Notes under the pieces: model-generated
Told to the model about the DNA's origin: nothing
Seen by the model: only the letters and a program-made list of their open reading frames with translations
Database searches by the model: none
From: Porphyromonadaceae bacterium UBA2751
GTDB taxonomy: Bacteria; Bacteroidota; Bacteroidia; Bacteroidales; Muribaculaceae
NCBI GenBank assembly: GCA_002353285.1
Contig: DEJJ01000017.1
Coordinates: forward strand, 1-64,000
Direction of reading: 5' to 3'
DNA length: 64,000 nucleotides
Translations under genes and position numbers: made by a program
Shown: in pieces, positions 32,373 to 41,620 of the stretch
Position numbering within the stretch: the first letter of the stretch is position 1
How the letters are laid out: each line of letters opens with the position of its first letter

Positions 32373-33635
32373 ATGGCTAAGAAAGTAGAAACGGTCGATA
32401 TGGCCGACCAGTTTTCGGAGTTTAAAGAGTTGAAGAACATCGACAAGACCACGATGATTAGTGTCTTGGAGGAGTCGTTCCGCAGCGTGATTGCCAAGAT
32501 GTTTGGCAGCGACGAGAATTTCGACGTTATCATGAACCCCGACAAGGGCGACTGCGAGATTTACCAGAACCTTGAGGTGGTAGCCGACGATGAAGTTCAA
32601 AATCCTAACCAGCAGATTGGACTTACCGATGCACGCAACGATGAGGAGAACCCCGACCCCGACTGCGAAATCGGCGAGGAGCACACCCGCAAAATCGACT
32701 TCGCCAAGTTTGGACGTCGTGCCATCCTGAACCTGCGTCAGACCCTGGCCAGCAAAATCCTTGACCTGCAAAAGGATGCCATCTACAACAAGTTCAAGGA
32801 CCTGGAGGGCGAACTCGTGAGTGGCGAGGTGTACCAGAGCTGGAAGCGTGAGGCTCTGCTGCTCGACGACGACAAGAACGAGCTCATCCTGCCCAAGGAC
32901 CAGCAGATTCCCACCGACAACTTCCACAAGGGCGACACTGTGCGCGCTGTCATACACAAGGTTGACAACCAAAACAACAACCCCAAAATCATTGTGTCGC
33001 GAACCAGCGACACTTTCCTGCGCCGCCTCTTTGAGCTCGAGGTGCCCGAAATTCACGATGGCCTGATTGTGATTCGTGCCGTGGCACGCGTGCCAGGCGA
33101 GAGAGCTAAAATCGCCGTTGAAAGCTACGACGACCGCATCGACCCAGTGGGAGCATGTGTGGGCGTGAAAGGCTCGCGCATACATGGCATCGTGCGAGAG
33201 TTGCGCAACGAGAACATCGACGTGATCAACTACACCAGCGACCCAGTGCTCTTTATCCAGCGTGCCCTGAGCCCAGCTAAGATCACCACAATCCGCATCG
33301 ACGAGGAAGGCAAGCGTGCCGAGGTGTTCCTGCGCCCCGACGAGGTGTCGCTCGCAATTGGACGTGGCGGCCTCAACATCAGGCTCGCATCTATCCTCAC
33401 TGGCTACACCATCGATGTGTACCGCGACCTCGACAATGATGAGGACGACGTTTATCTCGATCGCTTTAACGACGAGATCGACCAGTGGGTTATCGACGCT
33501 CTCAAGAGCATTGGTTGCGCCACTGCCAAGGCTGTGCTCAACACTCCACGTCAGGATCTTATCGACCGTGCCGACCTCGAGGAAGATACCGTCGACGAGG
33601 TGCTCGACATCCTCCGAGCCGAGTTTGAGGATTAA
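32373..33635 (+). CDS. nusA: Transcription termination/antitermination protein NusA
   Basis: 420 aa: N-terminal RNA-polymerase-binding domain (about 1-130), S1 domain (about 140-205; GDTVRAVIHKVDNQNNNPKI), KH1 (ESYDDRIDPVGACVGVKGSR) and KH2 (EVSLAIGRGGLNIRLASILT). The C-terminal acidic repeats of proteobacterial NusA are replaced by a short helical segment, normal for Bacteroidetes. It modulates pausing and termination and joins rRNA antitermination complexes. Long open frames on the other strand here are shadows. Confidence 0.95.
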   Translation: MAKKVETVDMADQFSEFKELKNIDKTTMISVLEESFRSVIAKMFGSDENFDVIMNPDKGDCEIYQNLEVVADDEVQNPNQQIGLTDARNDEENPDPDCEIGEEHTRKIDFAKFGRRAILNLRQTLASKILDLQKDAIYNKFKDLEGELVSGEVYQSWKREALLLDDDKNELILPKDQQIPTDNFHKGDTVRAVIHKVDNQNNNPKIIVSRTSDTFLRRLFELEVPEIHDGLIVIRAVARVPGERAKIAVESYDDRIDPVGACVGVKGSRIHGIVRELRNENIDVINYTSDPVLFIQRALSPAKITTIRIDEEGKRAEVFLRPDEVSLAIGRGGLNIRLASILTGYTIDVYRDLDNDEDDVYLDRFNDEIDQWVIDALKSIGCATAKAVLNTPRQDLIDRADLEEDTVDEVLDILRAEFED

Positions 33636-33643
33636 CAACCCTC

Positions 33644-33690
33644 ACTCTCCACTCTCACTCTCCACTCTCACTCTCCACTAACCATCATAC
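33644..33690 (+). repeat. Short CTCTCCACTCTCA tandem array
   Basis: About three near-perfect copies of a 12-14-bp unit (CTCACTCTCCACT) lie between nusA and infB. The complementary unit occurs at 48389-48438. Confidence 0.7.
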
Positions 33691-33719
33691 AAAGAAACAA
33701 AACTCGTTATTTTTAATCT

Positions 33720-36593
33720 ATGCGTGTAAAATTAAGTAAAGTTATCAAAGATTTGAATGTTGGACTTCAAACCATCCAGGACTTCTTTGCCAAGAAGAAG
33801 ATTGAACTGGAGGTAAACCCCAACACCAAGATTCCTGAGGATATTCTGGAAATCCTCATCAAGGAATTCAAGCCCGACATGGAGCAGAAGCTCAAGTCGG
33901 AATATTTCACCAGCACACGACAGCGCGAGAAGGCTAAGCAAGCCGACCAGCCTAAAGAGCCACAGGAGGTCAAGACCGAAACCGAAATACGCAAGCCAAA
34001 GGTGATAGGCAAGATCGACCTTGACAGTGCCGGCAAGCCTGCGCCCAAGAAGGAAGAACCAGCTCCCGAGCCCACCAAGCCCGCCGAGCCGGTGGCACCT
34101 GTCATGGCGCAACCCGAGCAACCAGCTCCCGAGCAGCCCAAGCCTGCAGAGCCTGCTGTTGAACAGCCTGCTCCCGAGCAACCCAAGCCCGCCGAGACCG
34201 TTGTTGAGCAACCAGCTCCCGAGCAGCCTGCAGCAAAAGCCGAGCCCGAGCCCGAGCAGCCTGCACCTGCACAACCAGTGGACCAGCAACCCGAGCCAGT
34301 GAAGCCCGAAACCGCTACCGAGCAACCTGACGAGCCTGCCAAGGTTACCACCACTAGCTCAAGCACCGAAATCTTCACCACCACTCCCGTGCTCAAAACC
34401 AGCATCAACGTGGTGGGCAAAATCGACCTCTCGGCTATCAACCAGTCGACTCGACCCAAGAAGAAAACCAAGGAAGAGCGACGTCAGGAACGACTCGCCA
34501 AGGAAAAGGCTCGCCAGGGTGAAGACGGAGTCAAGAAAAAACGTCGCCGCATAGGTAAAGAAAAAATCGACATCGAAAAAGCCGCCCAGCAAATCCAGAA
34601 TACGCCAGGCGCTAACAAAAACGCAAAGAACAAAGATAACGAGAACAGCAAGAAGAAGGACAAGAAGGCTAAACGCCCATTGCGTCCACAAGTCAACGAG
34701 GAGGATGTTCAGCGTCAGGTGAAGGAGACGCTGGCACGACTCACCAACAAGAAGCAAAACATGGGTGCCAAGTGGCGCCGTGAGAAACGAGAGGCTGTGC
34801 GAGAAGAGGAGAGCAAGGAGGCGGCTCTGCAAGCTGCCGAGAAGAAGATTCTCAAGCTCACCGAGTTCGTTACCGCCAACGACCTGGCAATGATGATGAA
34901 CGTGCCCATCAACAAGGTGATTGGCACTTGCATGAGCCTGGGTGTGATGGTTTCAATCAACCAGCGTCTTGATGCCGAGACCATCAACATTGTGGCCGAG
35001 GAGTTTGGATTCAAGACCGAATATGAGAGTGCCGACGTGGTCGAGGCTATCCACGAGGAGGAAGACAATCCCGAGGATCTGCAGCAGCGTCCACCAGTGG
35101 TCACTGTCATGGGTCACGTTGACCACGGCAAGACTTCACTGCTCGACTACATCCGCAAGAGTAATGTGATTGCTGGCGAGGCTGGTGGTATCACACAGCA
35201 CATTGGTGCCTACAACGTGAAGCTGCCCAACGGGCGCCGCATCACCTTCCTCGACACACCAGGACACGAGGCGTTCACCGCAATGCGTGCCCGTGGTGCT
35301 AAGGTCACCGATATCGTTATCGTGATTGTTGCGGCCGACGACAATGTCATGCCACAGACCAAGGAGGCGCTTAACCATGCCTCAGCCGCTGGTGTGCCCA
35401 TCGTCTTCGCCATCAACAAGATTGATAAGGAAGGTGCTAACCCCGAGAAAATCAAGGAAGAACTTGCCAATCTCAACTACCTCGTCGAGGAATGGGGAGG
35501 CAAGTATCAGAGCCAGGACATCTCGGCCAAGAAGGGTATTGGCGTGGAAGAACTCATGGAGAAAGTGCTGCTCGAGGCCGACATGCTCGACCTCAAGGCC
35601 AACCCCGACCGCAAGGCCACCGGCTCAATCATCGAGTCGTCGCTCGACAAGGGACGTGGCTACATCGCCACTGTGCTCGTCGACAATGGCACTCTGCGTG
35701 TGGGCGACATCGTGCTCGCTGGCACTCACTATGGCAAGGTCAAGGCTATGTTCAACGAGCGCAACCAGCGCATCAAGGAGGCTGGACCTTCGTCGCCAGC
35801 TCTTATCCTGGGTCTTAACGGTGCTCCCACCGCCGGCGACAAGTTCAACGTCATGGACACCGACCAGGAGGCACGACAAATCGCCAACAGGCGCGAGCAA
35901 CTGCAGCGTGAGCAGATGCAGCGCACGCAGCATCGCCGCACACTCGAGGACATTGGCCGCTTGCGCGCCCTGGGTGAGTTCCATGAGCTCAACATCATCG
36001 TTAAGGGCGACGTCGACGGCTCTATCGAGGCCCTGGGCGACTCGCTCATCAAGCTCTCTACACCCGAGGTTCAGGTCAACGTTATCCACAAGGCCGTGGG
36101 TGCCATCAGCGAGAGCGATGTCACACTGGCTGCTGCCAGCGATGCCTACATCATTGGCTTCCAGGTGCGACCCTCGGCCGATGCCAAGCGTCTGGCAGCT
36201 CAAGAGGGGGTCGACATCCGCATCTACTCCATCATCTACGATGCCATCGAGGAAATCAAGAGCGCCATGGAAGGTATGCTCTCGCCCGACATCAAGGAGG
36301 AGGTCATTGGCAACGCCGAGATCAAGGAGGTGTACCACATCAGCAAGGTGGGAACCATCGCCGGTGCCATGGTCAAGGATGGCAAGCTCAAGCGTGGTTG
36401 CAAGGTGCGCGTGATTCGCGACGGCATTGTGCGATTCACTGGCACGCTCGCATCGCTCAAGCGATTTAAGGACGATGCCAAGGAGGTTGCCAGTGGCTAC
36501 GAGTGCGGTTTCAGCATCCAGAGCTTCAACGACCTCGTGGTGGGCGACATTGTCGAGGCATTCGAGGAAATCGAGGTGCAGAAGACTCTGTAA
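33720..36593 (+). CDS. infB: Translation initiation factor IF-2
   Basis: 957 aa. N-terminal IF2_N domain (MRVKLSKVIKDLNVGLQTIQ), a long Pro/Glu/Gln-rich linker (about 90-200, repeats of PAPEQPKPAE) and a Lys/Arg-rich part. The second IF2_N is at about 375-430. The G domain is from about 460 (GHVDHGKTS, DTPGHEAF, NKID), followed by domains II-IV. It brings initiator tRNA to the 30S subunit and promotes subunit joining. Last gene of the rimP-nusA operon. The extended linker is normal for this phylum. Confidence 0.97.
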   Translation: MRVKLSKVIKDLNVGLQTIQDFFAKKKIELEVNPNTKIPEDILEILIKEFKPDMEQKLKSEYFTSTRQREKAKQADQPKEPQEVKTETEIRKPKVIGKIDLDSAGKPAPKKEEPAPEPTKPAEPVAPVMAQPEQPAPEQPKPAEPAVEQPAPEQPKPAETVVEQPAPEQPAAKAEPEPEQPAPAQPVDQQPEPVKPETATEQPDEPAKVTTTSSSTEIFTTTPVLKTSINVVGKIDLSAINQSTRPKKKTKEERRQERLAKEKARQGEDGVKKKRRRIGKEKIDIEKAAQQIQNTPGANKNAKNKDNENSKKKDKKAKRPLRPQVNEEDVQRQVKETLARLTNKKQNMGAKWRREKREAVREEESKEAALQAAEKKILKLTEFVTANDLAMMMNVPINKVIGTCMSLGVMVSINQRLDAETINIVAEEFGFKTEYESADVVEAIHEEEDNPEDLQQRPPVVTVMGHVDHGKTSLLDYIRKSNVIAGEAGGITQHIGAYNVKLPNGRRITFLDTPGHEAFTAMRARGAKVTDIVIVIVAADDNVMPQTKEALNHASAAGVPIVFAINKIDKEGANPEKIKEELANLNYLVEEWGGKYQSQDISAKKGIGVEELMEKVLLEADMLDLKANPDRKATGSIIESSLDKGRGYIATVLVDNGTLRVGDIVLAGTHYGKVKAMFNERNQRIKEAGPSSPALILGLNGAPTAGDKFNVMDTDQEARQIANRREQLQREQMQRTQHRRTLEDIGRLRALGEFHELNIIVKGDVDGSIEALGDSLIKLSTPEVQVNVIHKAVGAISESDVTLAAASDAYIIGFQVRPSADAKRLAAQEGVDIRIYSIIYDAIEEIKSAMEGMLSPDIKEEVIGNAEIKEVYHISKVGTIAGAMVKDGKLKRGCKVRVIRDGIVRFTGTLASLKRFKDDAKEVASGYECGFSIQSFNDLVVGDIVEAFEEIEVQKTL

Positions 36594-36626
36594 TGCTCTA
36601 GTGCCTTACAATCTCAACCAAAATAG

Positions 36627-36671
36627 TGGGTCTAGAATCTCTAGAAAATCTAGAATTTCTAGACCCATTTT
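36627..36671 (+). terminator. TCTAGA-rich hairpin after infB
   Basis: Outer arms TGGGTCTAGAA (36627-36637) / TTCTAGACCCA (36657-36667), with CTCTAGA and TCTAGAA in the loop, followed by TTTTC. It works as a likely terminator and is built from the same CTAGA units as the array at 50045-50094. Confidence 0.65.
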
Positions 36672-36686
36672 CAATAAACAATAAAA

Positions 36687-37169
36687 ATGATTTATTATCT
36701 CAACATAGGCTCTAATCTCGACGACCGCGAGGGAAACCTCTGGGCCGCCGACCTGCGCCTGTCGCTCGACTTAGGACTCGTGGTGGCAAGGTCATCAATC
36801 GTTGAGAGCGAGCCTTGGGGATTCGACAGCGACAACGGGTTCCTCAACATGGGAATCGCCATCGATAGCCAGTTCTCACCCATCCAGGCGCTCAACATCA
36901 TTCACGACATTGAGCACGAGCTCAACCACGGCCGCAGCCACCGCGATGCCAATGGTGCCTACGTCGACCGTCTTGTCGACATCGACATCATGGCTATCGA
37001 CGACCTCGTCATCGACTTGCCCAGCCTCAAGGTGCCACACCCCCACATGGCAAGCCGCGACTTCTTCCTGAAGCCCATGGCCGAGATTGCACCAGAGTGG
37101 GTCCACCCCACCCTGCACCTTACCGCTCAGCGCATGCTTCATGCACTTGCTGGGAGCAACATGGAGTGA
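36687..37169 (+). CDS. folK: 2-amino-4-hydroxy-6-hydroxymethyldihydropteridine pyrophosphokinase
   Basis: 160 aa, normal length. HPPK signature: YYLNIGSNLDDREGNL at the start, RSSIVESEPWGFDSDNGFLN (pterin site), and DIDIMAIDDLVIDLPSLKVP with HPHMASRDFFLKPMAEIAP (Mg/ATP site and C-terminal motif). It transfers pyrophosphate from ATP to hydroxymethyl-dihydropterin in folate synthesis. Preceded by the infB hairpin, so it may have its own weak promoter. Confidence 0.94.
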   Translation: MIYYLNIGSNLDDREGNLWAADLRLSLDLGLVVARSSIVESEPWGFDSDNGFLNMGIAIDSQFSPIQALNIIHDIEHELNHGRSHRDANGAYVDRLVDIDIMAIDDLVIDLPSLKVPHPHMASRDFFLKPMAEIAPEWVHPTLHLTAQRMLHALAGSNME

Positions 37170-37196
37170 GAGTCAATCCCACATCGATGGTTTCAT

Positions 37197-37562
37197 CTAT
37201 TTTGCCTGTTCTTGCTCCAGGTTCTTCTGCTTGGCGTCGAGTGCCTTGTTAATCTTCTCGCGATAAGTTTTGTCAAACTCGGCGCGCACCGTGTCGGTAA
37301 TAACCGCTTGGTCCATTCCCAGCGAGTCGGCCTTATACTTATAGGCCTCATAGTAAACCGTCTCCATCGAGTCGAGCTTCATCTTCAGAGCGTCATACTC
37401 TTCACGAGTGGTCACCTGAGTCTTGTCGATGGTTTCAACCATGCTCTTGTTGAGAGTCACAGCCTCTTGCTTAACGTCGATTTTGCCATCACTGCCTGAG
37501 CCTGAGCACGATGAGAGGGTCATCGCCACAGCCACCAGCGAGAGAAATAAAAACTTCTTCAT
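37197..37562 (-). CDS. Small lipoprotein
   Basis: 121 aa from MKKFLFLSLVAVAMTLSSCS (start 37562, chosen to give a normal signal; a second ATG lies at 37568). The lipobox LSSC places the lipidated Cys at 19. The following Ser/Gly linker (SGSGSDGK) fits surface or periplasmic lipoproteins. The rest is a charged helical rod, probably coiled-coil (MKLDSMETVYYEAYKYKADS ... KALDAKQKNLEQEQAK). Function unknown. Its 3' end lies close to the end of the convergent folK. Confidence 0.8.
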   Translation of the reverse strand: MKKFLFLSLVAVAMTLSSCSGSGSDGKIDVKQEAVTLNKSMVETIDKTQVTTREEYDALKMKLDSMETVYYEAYKYKADSLGMDQAVITDTVRAEFDKTYREKINKALDAKQKNLEQEQAK

Positions 37563-37676
37563 TGTCACTTATTTGTTTTATGGTTAGTATTGTTAGTGCA
37601 AAGATAACAAAAAATAACAAAAACCGTCAAAATCTACCATAAAAATGGAGATTTCAACGGCTTAAACCAACAGCTG

Positions 37677-37720
37677 AAGTGGACCCCAAAAGTTTTTTGT
37701 CCAACTTTTGGGGTCCACTT
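37677..37720. repeat. Perfect 18-bp palindrome, like an IS3-family end
   Basis: AAGTGGACCCCAAAAGTT (37677-37694) and its exact reverse complement (37703-37720) flank 8 nt. The sequence TGGACCCCAAAAGTT resembles the terminal inverted repeats of IS3/IS150-type elements. It lies between two minus-strand genes and may double as a terminator for the POT transporter gene. No transposase is next to it. Confidence 0.6.
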
Positions 37721-37778
37721 CTTATTACACACCCTCTTATATTATTTTTGTTTGAGAATAATATATCTTACGAAGTTG

Positions 37779-39308
37779 TTACTTGGCCACCTTTTCCAAG
37801 CGCTTCATCATGATGAACATGAACAGGGCCGAAACCACGCACACGCCAATGAACACGCTCCACACCACCCACAGTGGGAGGCCGCCCCACAGGTAACCAC
37901 CCACGCTCACGAGGAAGTTGCCAAGGGCTGTGCTGGCAAACCAGCCGCCCATCATCAAGCCCTTGAGCTTGGGAGGTGCAACCTTGGTCACAAATGAGAT
38001 TCCCATGGGCGAGAGCAACAACTCACCAAAGGTGAGCACCAGGTAGGTCGAGATGAGCCAGTTGGGCGATACCAGGGTCGCTGCGTCGCCCAGTGCTTTT
38101 TGCTCATCGGGAGTGGGCAGGCCAATTGAGCCTACAATCATGATCAGGAACGCCGATGCAGCCACAAGCATGCCCAGCGCAATCTTGCGTGGAGCACTTG
38201 GCTCCTTGCCTTTGCGCGCCAGCCACCCAAAGATGGCGAGCGACACTGGTGTCAATGCCACCACATAGCACGGATTGAACTGCTGGAAGATGGGAGCAGC
38301 AATGTCGATGGGACCATCCAGATTGAAATAGCGATAAATGAGCACTCCCAAGCATGCCACTATCACGCCACCGGCAATGCCGCGAGCGCGCTTACTGTTG
38401 GAGGAGTCGAAGATGGCAAAGAGCGCATACACGATAAAGATGCACAGCACCAGGTTCCACACGTCAAATGCCATGCTCTGCAGGCCACTTGAAGTCTTGG
38501 CTGTGAACTCGTTGGCAAAGAATGTGAGTGTCAAACCATTCTGGTGGAATGCCATCCAGAAGAAGATTACAACGATGAACACCAGTATCAGAGCCACCAC
38601 GCGCTTCGAGGTCTCACCAGGTGCCAGCTCGGCAGCTGCCGCAGCATCCTTGTTGCCCTTCTTGCTCGAAATGGCGCTCTTCTCCACATGGCGGAAGGTG
38701 CCACGGAAGGCATAGTAGATAATGATTGAAACGATGAGCGACACACAAGCCACGCCAAAGGCGAAGTGATAACTGTCGGCAACGCTCACGCCAAGATTAG
38801 TCTGTGCATACTCCATAATCTTCACTGCCGCTGTGGGGGCAAACATGGCGCCAATGTTGATTGCCATGTAGAAGATGCTGAAGGCGGCGTCGCGCCGCTC
38901 GCTGTACTGCGGGTCGTCATAGAGGTTACCCACCATCACCTGGAGGTTGCCCTTGAAAAGGCCCGTTCCCAGGCTCACAAGTAGCAGAGCTCCCATCATT
39001 GCAACGAGTGCTACAGTGTCGCCTCCCAGGGGCACCGAGAGCGCCACGTAGCCAAAGAACATGATAAGGATGCCACTGGTCACCATCTTGCCATAACCGA
39101 AGATGTCGGCAAGAATGCCACCAATCACCGGCAGGAAGTACACCAGCATCAGGAAGCTGCTGTAAATCAAGCCTGCAGTGCCTGGCTCGAGCCCGAAGTT
39201 CTCACGCAGGAACAGTGCGAAAACGGCAATCATCGTGTAGTAGCCAAAGCGTTCGCCAGTGTTGGCAAGCGCCAGGGCATATAAGCCTTTTGGTTGATTT
39301 TTAAACAT
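37779..39308 (-). CDS. POT/PTR peptide:H+ symporter 1
   Basis: 509 aa. About 14 transmembrane helices. Family hallmarks: NTGERFGYYTMIAVFALFLR (the ExxERFxYY motif, H+ coupling), GGILADIFGYGKM (the GGxxADxxxG signature) and GLFKGNLQVMVGNLYDD (the FxxxxNxG-like region is GTGLFKGNL). A central cytosolic loop is charged (SKKGNKDAAAAAEL). It imports di- and tripeptides with protons across the inner membrane. A homologue lies directly upstream (39445-41007), both on the minus strand. Confidence 0.92.
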   Translation of the reverse strand: MFKNQPKGLYALALANTGERFGYYTMIAVFALFLRENFGLEPGTAGLIYSSFLMLVYFLPVIGGILADIFGYGKMVTSGILIMFFGYVALSVPLGGDTVALVAMMGALLLVSLGTGLFKGNLQVMVGNLYDDPQYSERRDAAFSIFYMAINIGAMFAPTAAVKIMEYAQTNLGVSVADSYHFAFGVACVSLIVSIIIYYAFRGTFRHVEKSAISSKKGNKDAAAAAELAPGETSKRVVALILVFIVVIFFWMAFHQNGLTLTFFANEFTAKTSSGLQSMAFDVWNLVLCIFIVYALFAIFDSSNSKRARGIAGGVIVACLGVLIYRYFNLDGPIDIAAPIFQQFNPCYVVALTPVSLAIFGWLARKGKEPSAPRKIALGMLVAASAFLIMIVGSIGLPTPDEQKALGDAATLVSPNWLISTYLVLTFGELLLSPMGISFVTKVAPPKLKGLMMGGWFASTALGNFLVSVGGYLWGGLPLWVVWSVFIGVCVVSALFMFIMMKRLEKVAK

Positions 39309-39384
39309 GGGTTAGTTTTTTGTTTTTAGTTATTTGTTGCGATGGCATCGCAACATACAGAGAACATAAAGTTGTTGTTAAACT

Positions 39385-39426
39385 AAAAAGGCGAGGGGTT
39401 GATGTTATTCAGCCCCTCGGCCTTTA
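39385..39426 (-). terminator. Terminator between the two POT transporters
   Basis: On the minus strand the stem AAAGGCCGAGGGGCTGA / CAACCCCTCGCCTTTTT (one bulge) ends in TTTTT. It ends the transcript of the upstream transporter, so the two genes are transcribed separately, at least in part. Confidence 0.8.
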
Positions 39427-39444
39427 TGGTATCATAAAGATGTG

Positions 39445-41007
39445 TTATTTAGTAACTCGCTCGAGCCACTTCACCATGCCCAGCATCACGCCCATCGAAA
39501 CGAGGCACACTACCAGGAACACGGTCCAGCATATCCACAATGGCCAGCGGTTGTACATCCAGGGGCCCATCCAGATGAGCAGGTTGCCAAGTGCGGTGGC
39601 ACCGAGCCACAAGCCCTGGCACAAGCCCTGCAAGTGCTTGGGAGCTACCTTCGACACGAACGACAAGCCCAGAGGCGAGATGAACAGCTCGGCTACGGTG
39701 AGGAAGAAGTAGGTCACAATCAGTACCCATGCACCTGCCTTCATGCCTTCCTTAACGCCCACTTCCATGCCCTTGAACTCCTCGCCCGAGGGATAACCTG
39801 CGGTGTAGGAGTAGAGAGTCAGGAACAAATAGGCCAAACCAGCGATAAACATACCAATGGCAATCTTGCGAGGGGTGGAAATCTCCTTGCCACGCTTGCT
39901 CAGAGCGCCAAAGATGAACATGATTATTGGAGTGAGAACAATCACGAAGAAGGGGTTCACAGCCTGCCAAATCTCAGGAGCAATAGAGTCGGTCTTCACA
40001 AAGTCGCGAGCGAATACCGACAGCGACTGACCATTCTGGTGGAACGAGAACCAGAAGAACACGGCCACGCCAAGCACTGCAAACAGAGCATACATGCGCT
40101 GCTTGATCTCGGTGGCCATTGCCTTGCGCTCCTCGGCGGTGTAGTTCTCAACAACCTTAGCCTCTTTCTTGGCTGGAGTGGGGAATATCTTCTGATAATA
40201 GATGAAGATGCACAACGAGATGAGCATTGCGCAAACCGATGCAATAAACGAGTAGTGAACACCAGTGTTGAACACTTCAAGATACTTCTGGCAGAAGGCA
40301 CCCATGTCGGCGGGCAGCGAACCACCCACTTGCTGAGCAAGGGTCTGCAGGTTGCTGGCAGCCTCGGCTGTCATGGCCTCAGCACCGTTGATGAACTGGT
40401 GGCACAGAGCAGGAAGCTCAGCATTGTATTGCAGGCTGTTAACACCAAGCCACCACTCACGCAAGTAAGGCGCGATGAAGGGGGCAATCAAGCCACCAAT
40501 GTTGATGAACACATAGAAAATCTGGAAACCGCTGTCGCGCTTGCCTTGAACGGCCTTCAGAGCCTCAGGGCCTTTCTTGGCAGCATCGGCCTCGAGGTTG
40601 TCATACATCTGACCCACGATAGCCTGCAGGTTGCCCTTGAACAAGCCGTTACCAAAGGCGATGAGCAGCAAGGCCACGCATGTGAAAGGCAGTAGCCAGC
40701 TCATGTTGCCCTTAGTGGCAAGGATAGGGATGGAGATGAGCGCATAGCCCAGCGCCATGATGATAAGACCCCAGCGAATGGTGCCCTTGTAATTTTGAGT
40801 GCGGTCGGCAATGATACCGCCCACCAAGCTCAACACATAGATTAAGCAGTAGAACACTGAATAGATAGCGCCACTGGTCTCATCACTAAGACCAAACTTT
40901 GAGCACAGGAACAGCAGCAGCACTGCATTCATGATGTAGTAGCCAAAGCGTTCACCCATGTTGCTCAACGCGGCGGGGATTAACCCCTTGGGATGTCCTT
41001 TAAACAT
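39445..41007 (-). CDS. POT/PTR peptide:H+ symporter 2
   Basis: 520 aa, about 14 transmembrane helices. NMGERFGYYIMNAVLLLFLC, GGIIADRTQNYKG and GNGLFKGNLQAIVGQMYDNL are the POT motifs. It has an insert of about 60 residues between helices (about 200-260; Ala/Gln-rich LPALCHQFINGAEAMTAEAA), probably periplasmic, that the first transporter lacks. Together the two genes suggest heavy reliance on peptides, in keeping with the secreted peptidase further right. Same reaction as transporter 1, different specificity possible. Confidence 0.92.
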   Translation of the reverse strand: MFKGHPKGLIPAALSNMGERFGYYIMNAVLLLFLCSKFGLSDETSGAIYSVFYCLIYVLSLVGGIIADRTQNYKGTIRWGLIIMALGYALISIPILATKGNMSWLLPFTCVALLLIAFGNGLFKGNLQAIVGQMYDNLEADAAKKGPEALKAVQGKRDSGFQIFYVFINIGGLIAPFIAPYLREWWLGVNSLQYNAELPALCHQFINGAEAMTAEAASNLQTLAQQVGGSLPADMGAFCQKYLEVFNTGVHYSFIASVCAMLISLCIFIYYQKIFPTPAKKEAKVVENYTAEERKAMATEIKQRMYALFAVLGVAVFFWFSFHQNGQSLSVFARDFVKTDSIAPEIWQAVNPFFVIVLTPIIMFIFGALSKRGKEISTPRKIAIGMFIAGLAYLFLTLYSYTAGYPSGEEFKGMEVGVKEGMKAGAWVLIVTYFFLTVAELFISPLGLSFVSKVAPKHLQGLCQGLWLGATALGNLLIWMGPWMYNRWPLWICWTVFLVVCLVSMGVMLGMVKWLERVTK

Positions 41008-41066
41008 AAATTGTAATGGTTTTTAAGTTAATATTCTTTTTTTAATTCAACAGTCTTATGGTTAGT

Positions 41067-41492
41067 TCATTCATTATGCATTGAATAAGCCATGGCATAG
41101 GCTTTCATGTTCTTGAGCATCGAGAGTAGCCCATTGCTGCGGGTGGGCGACAGGTGGTCGCGCAGCCCTATGCGGTCGATGAAGTAGAGATCGGCATCCA
41201 CAATGTCCTGTGGTTTCTGACCCGAGAGCACGCGAATGAGCAGTGCCACGATTCCCTTCACGATGATGGCGTCGCTGTCGGCACGGTAGGTCACCACCCC
41301 GTCGTGGTACTGCGCGTCTAGCCACAGGCGGCTCTGGCACCCATCAATGAGGTTATCGGGGGTCTTGAGACTCTCGTCGAGCGCATCAAGGCCATTGCCA
41401 AGATCTATGATGTAAGCATACCTATCCATCCAGTCGTCCATGCCACTGAACTCCTCGATGATTTCGTCTTGAATCTGGTTTATTTCGGTCAT
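41067..41492 (-). CDS. sufE: SufE family sulfur acceptor
   Basis: 141 aa from MTEINQIQDEIIEEFSGMDD at 41492; the longer frame starts at 41522 without support. SufE pattern: DWMDRYAYIIDLG, then VxGCQSRLWL with the sulfur-accepting Cys (LIDGCQSRLWL), and GLRDHLSPTRSNGLLSML near the end. It takes persulfide sulfur from SufS and passes it on for Fe-S cluster assembly. No suf genes are next to it here. Confidence 0.92.
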   Translation of the reverse strand: MTEINQIQDEIIEEFSGMDDWMDRYAYIIDLGNGLDALDESLKTPDNLIDGCQSRLWLDAQYHDGVVTYRADSDAIIVKGIVALLIRVLSGQKPQDIVDADLYFIDRIGLRDHLSPTRSNGLLSMLKNMKAYAMAYSMHNE

Positions 41493-41555
41493 TTTATAAA
41501 ATAATGTATATAAATCGGTCAAAGTTACTCATATTTTTGGTTTCTCACAACTTTT

Positions 41556-41594
41556 TATAAAAAAAAGGTGCCGAGCAATCACGCCCGGCACCTT
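41556..41594 (-). terminator. Terminator of the PpiD/SurA-like gene
   Basis: AAGGTGCCG (41565-41573) / CGGCACCTT (41586-41594), 12-nt loop; on the minus strand followed by a run of T (TTTTTTATAAAAAG). Strong. Confidence 0.88.
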
Positions 41595-41620
41595 ATTCGT
41601 CACCTCAAGCTCGGCTACGA

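Noticed and set aside
32361..33638. Open frame of 425 codons antisense to nusA
   Set aside because: It mirrors the nusA frame exactly, has a low-complexity Val/Leu/Asp composition and no motif; nusA on the other strand is certain.
34080..34330. Minisatellite-like repeats
   Set aside because: They encode the Pro/Glu/Gln linker of IF-2, which is normal for the phylum.
39442..40695. Long plus-strand frames antisense to the second POT transporter
   Set aside because: The transporter motifs are unmistakable on the minus strand; the antisense frame is His/Glu-rich without any domain.
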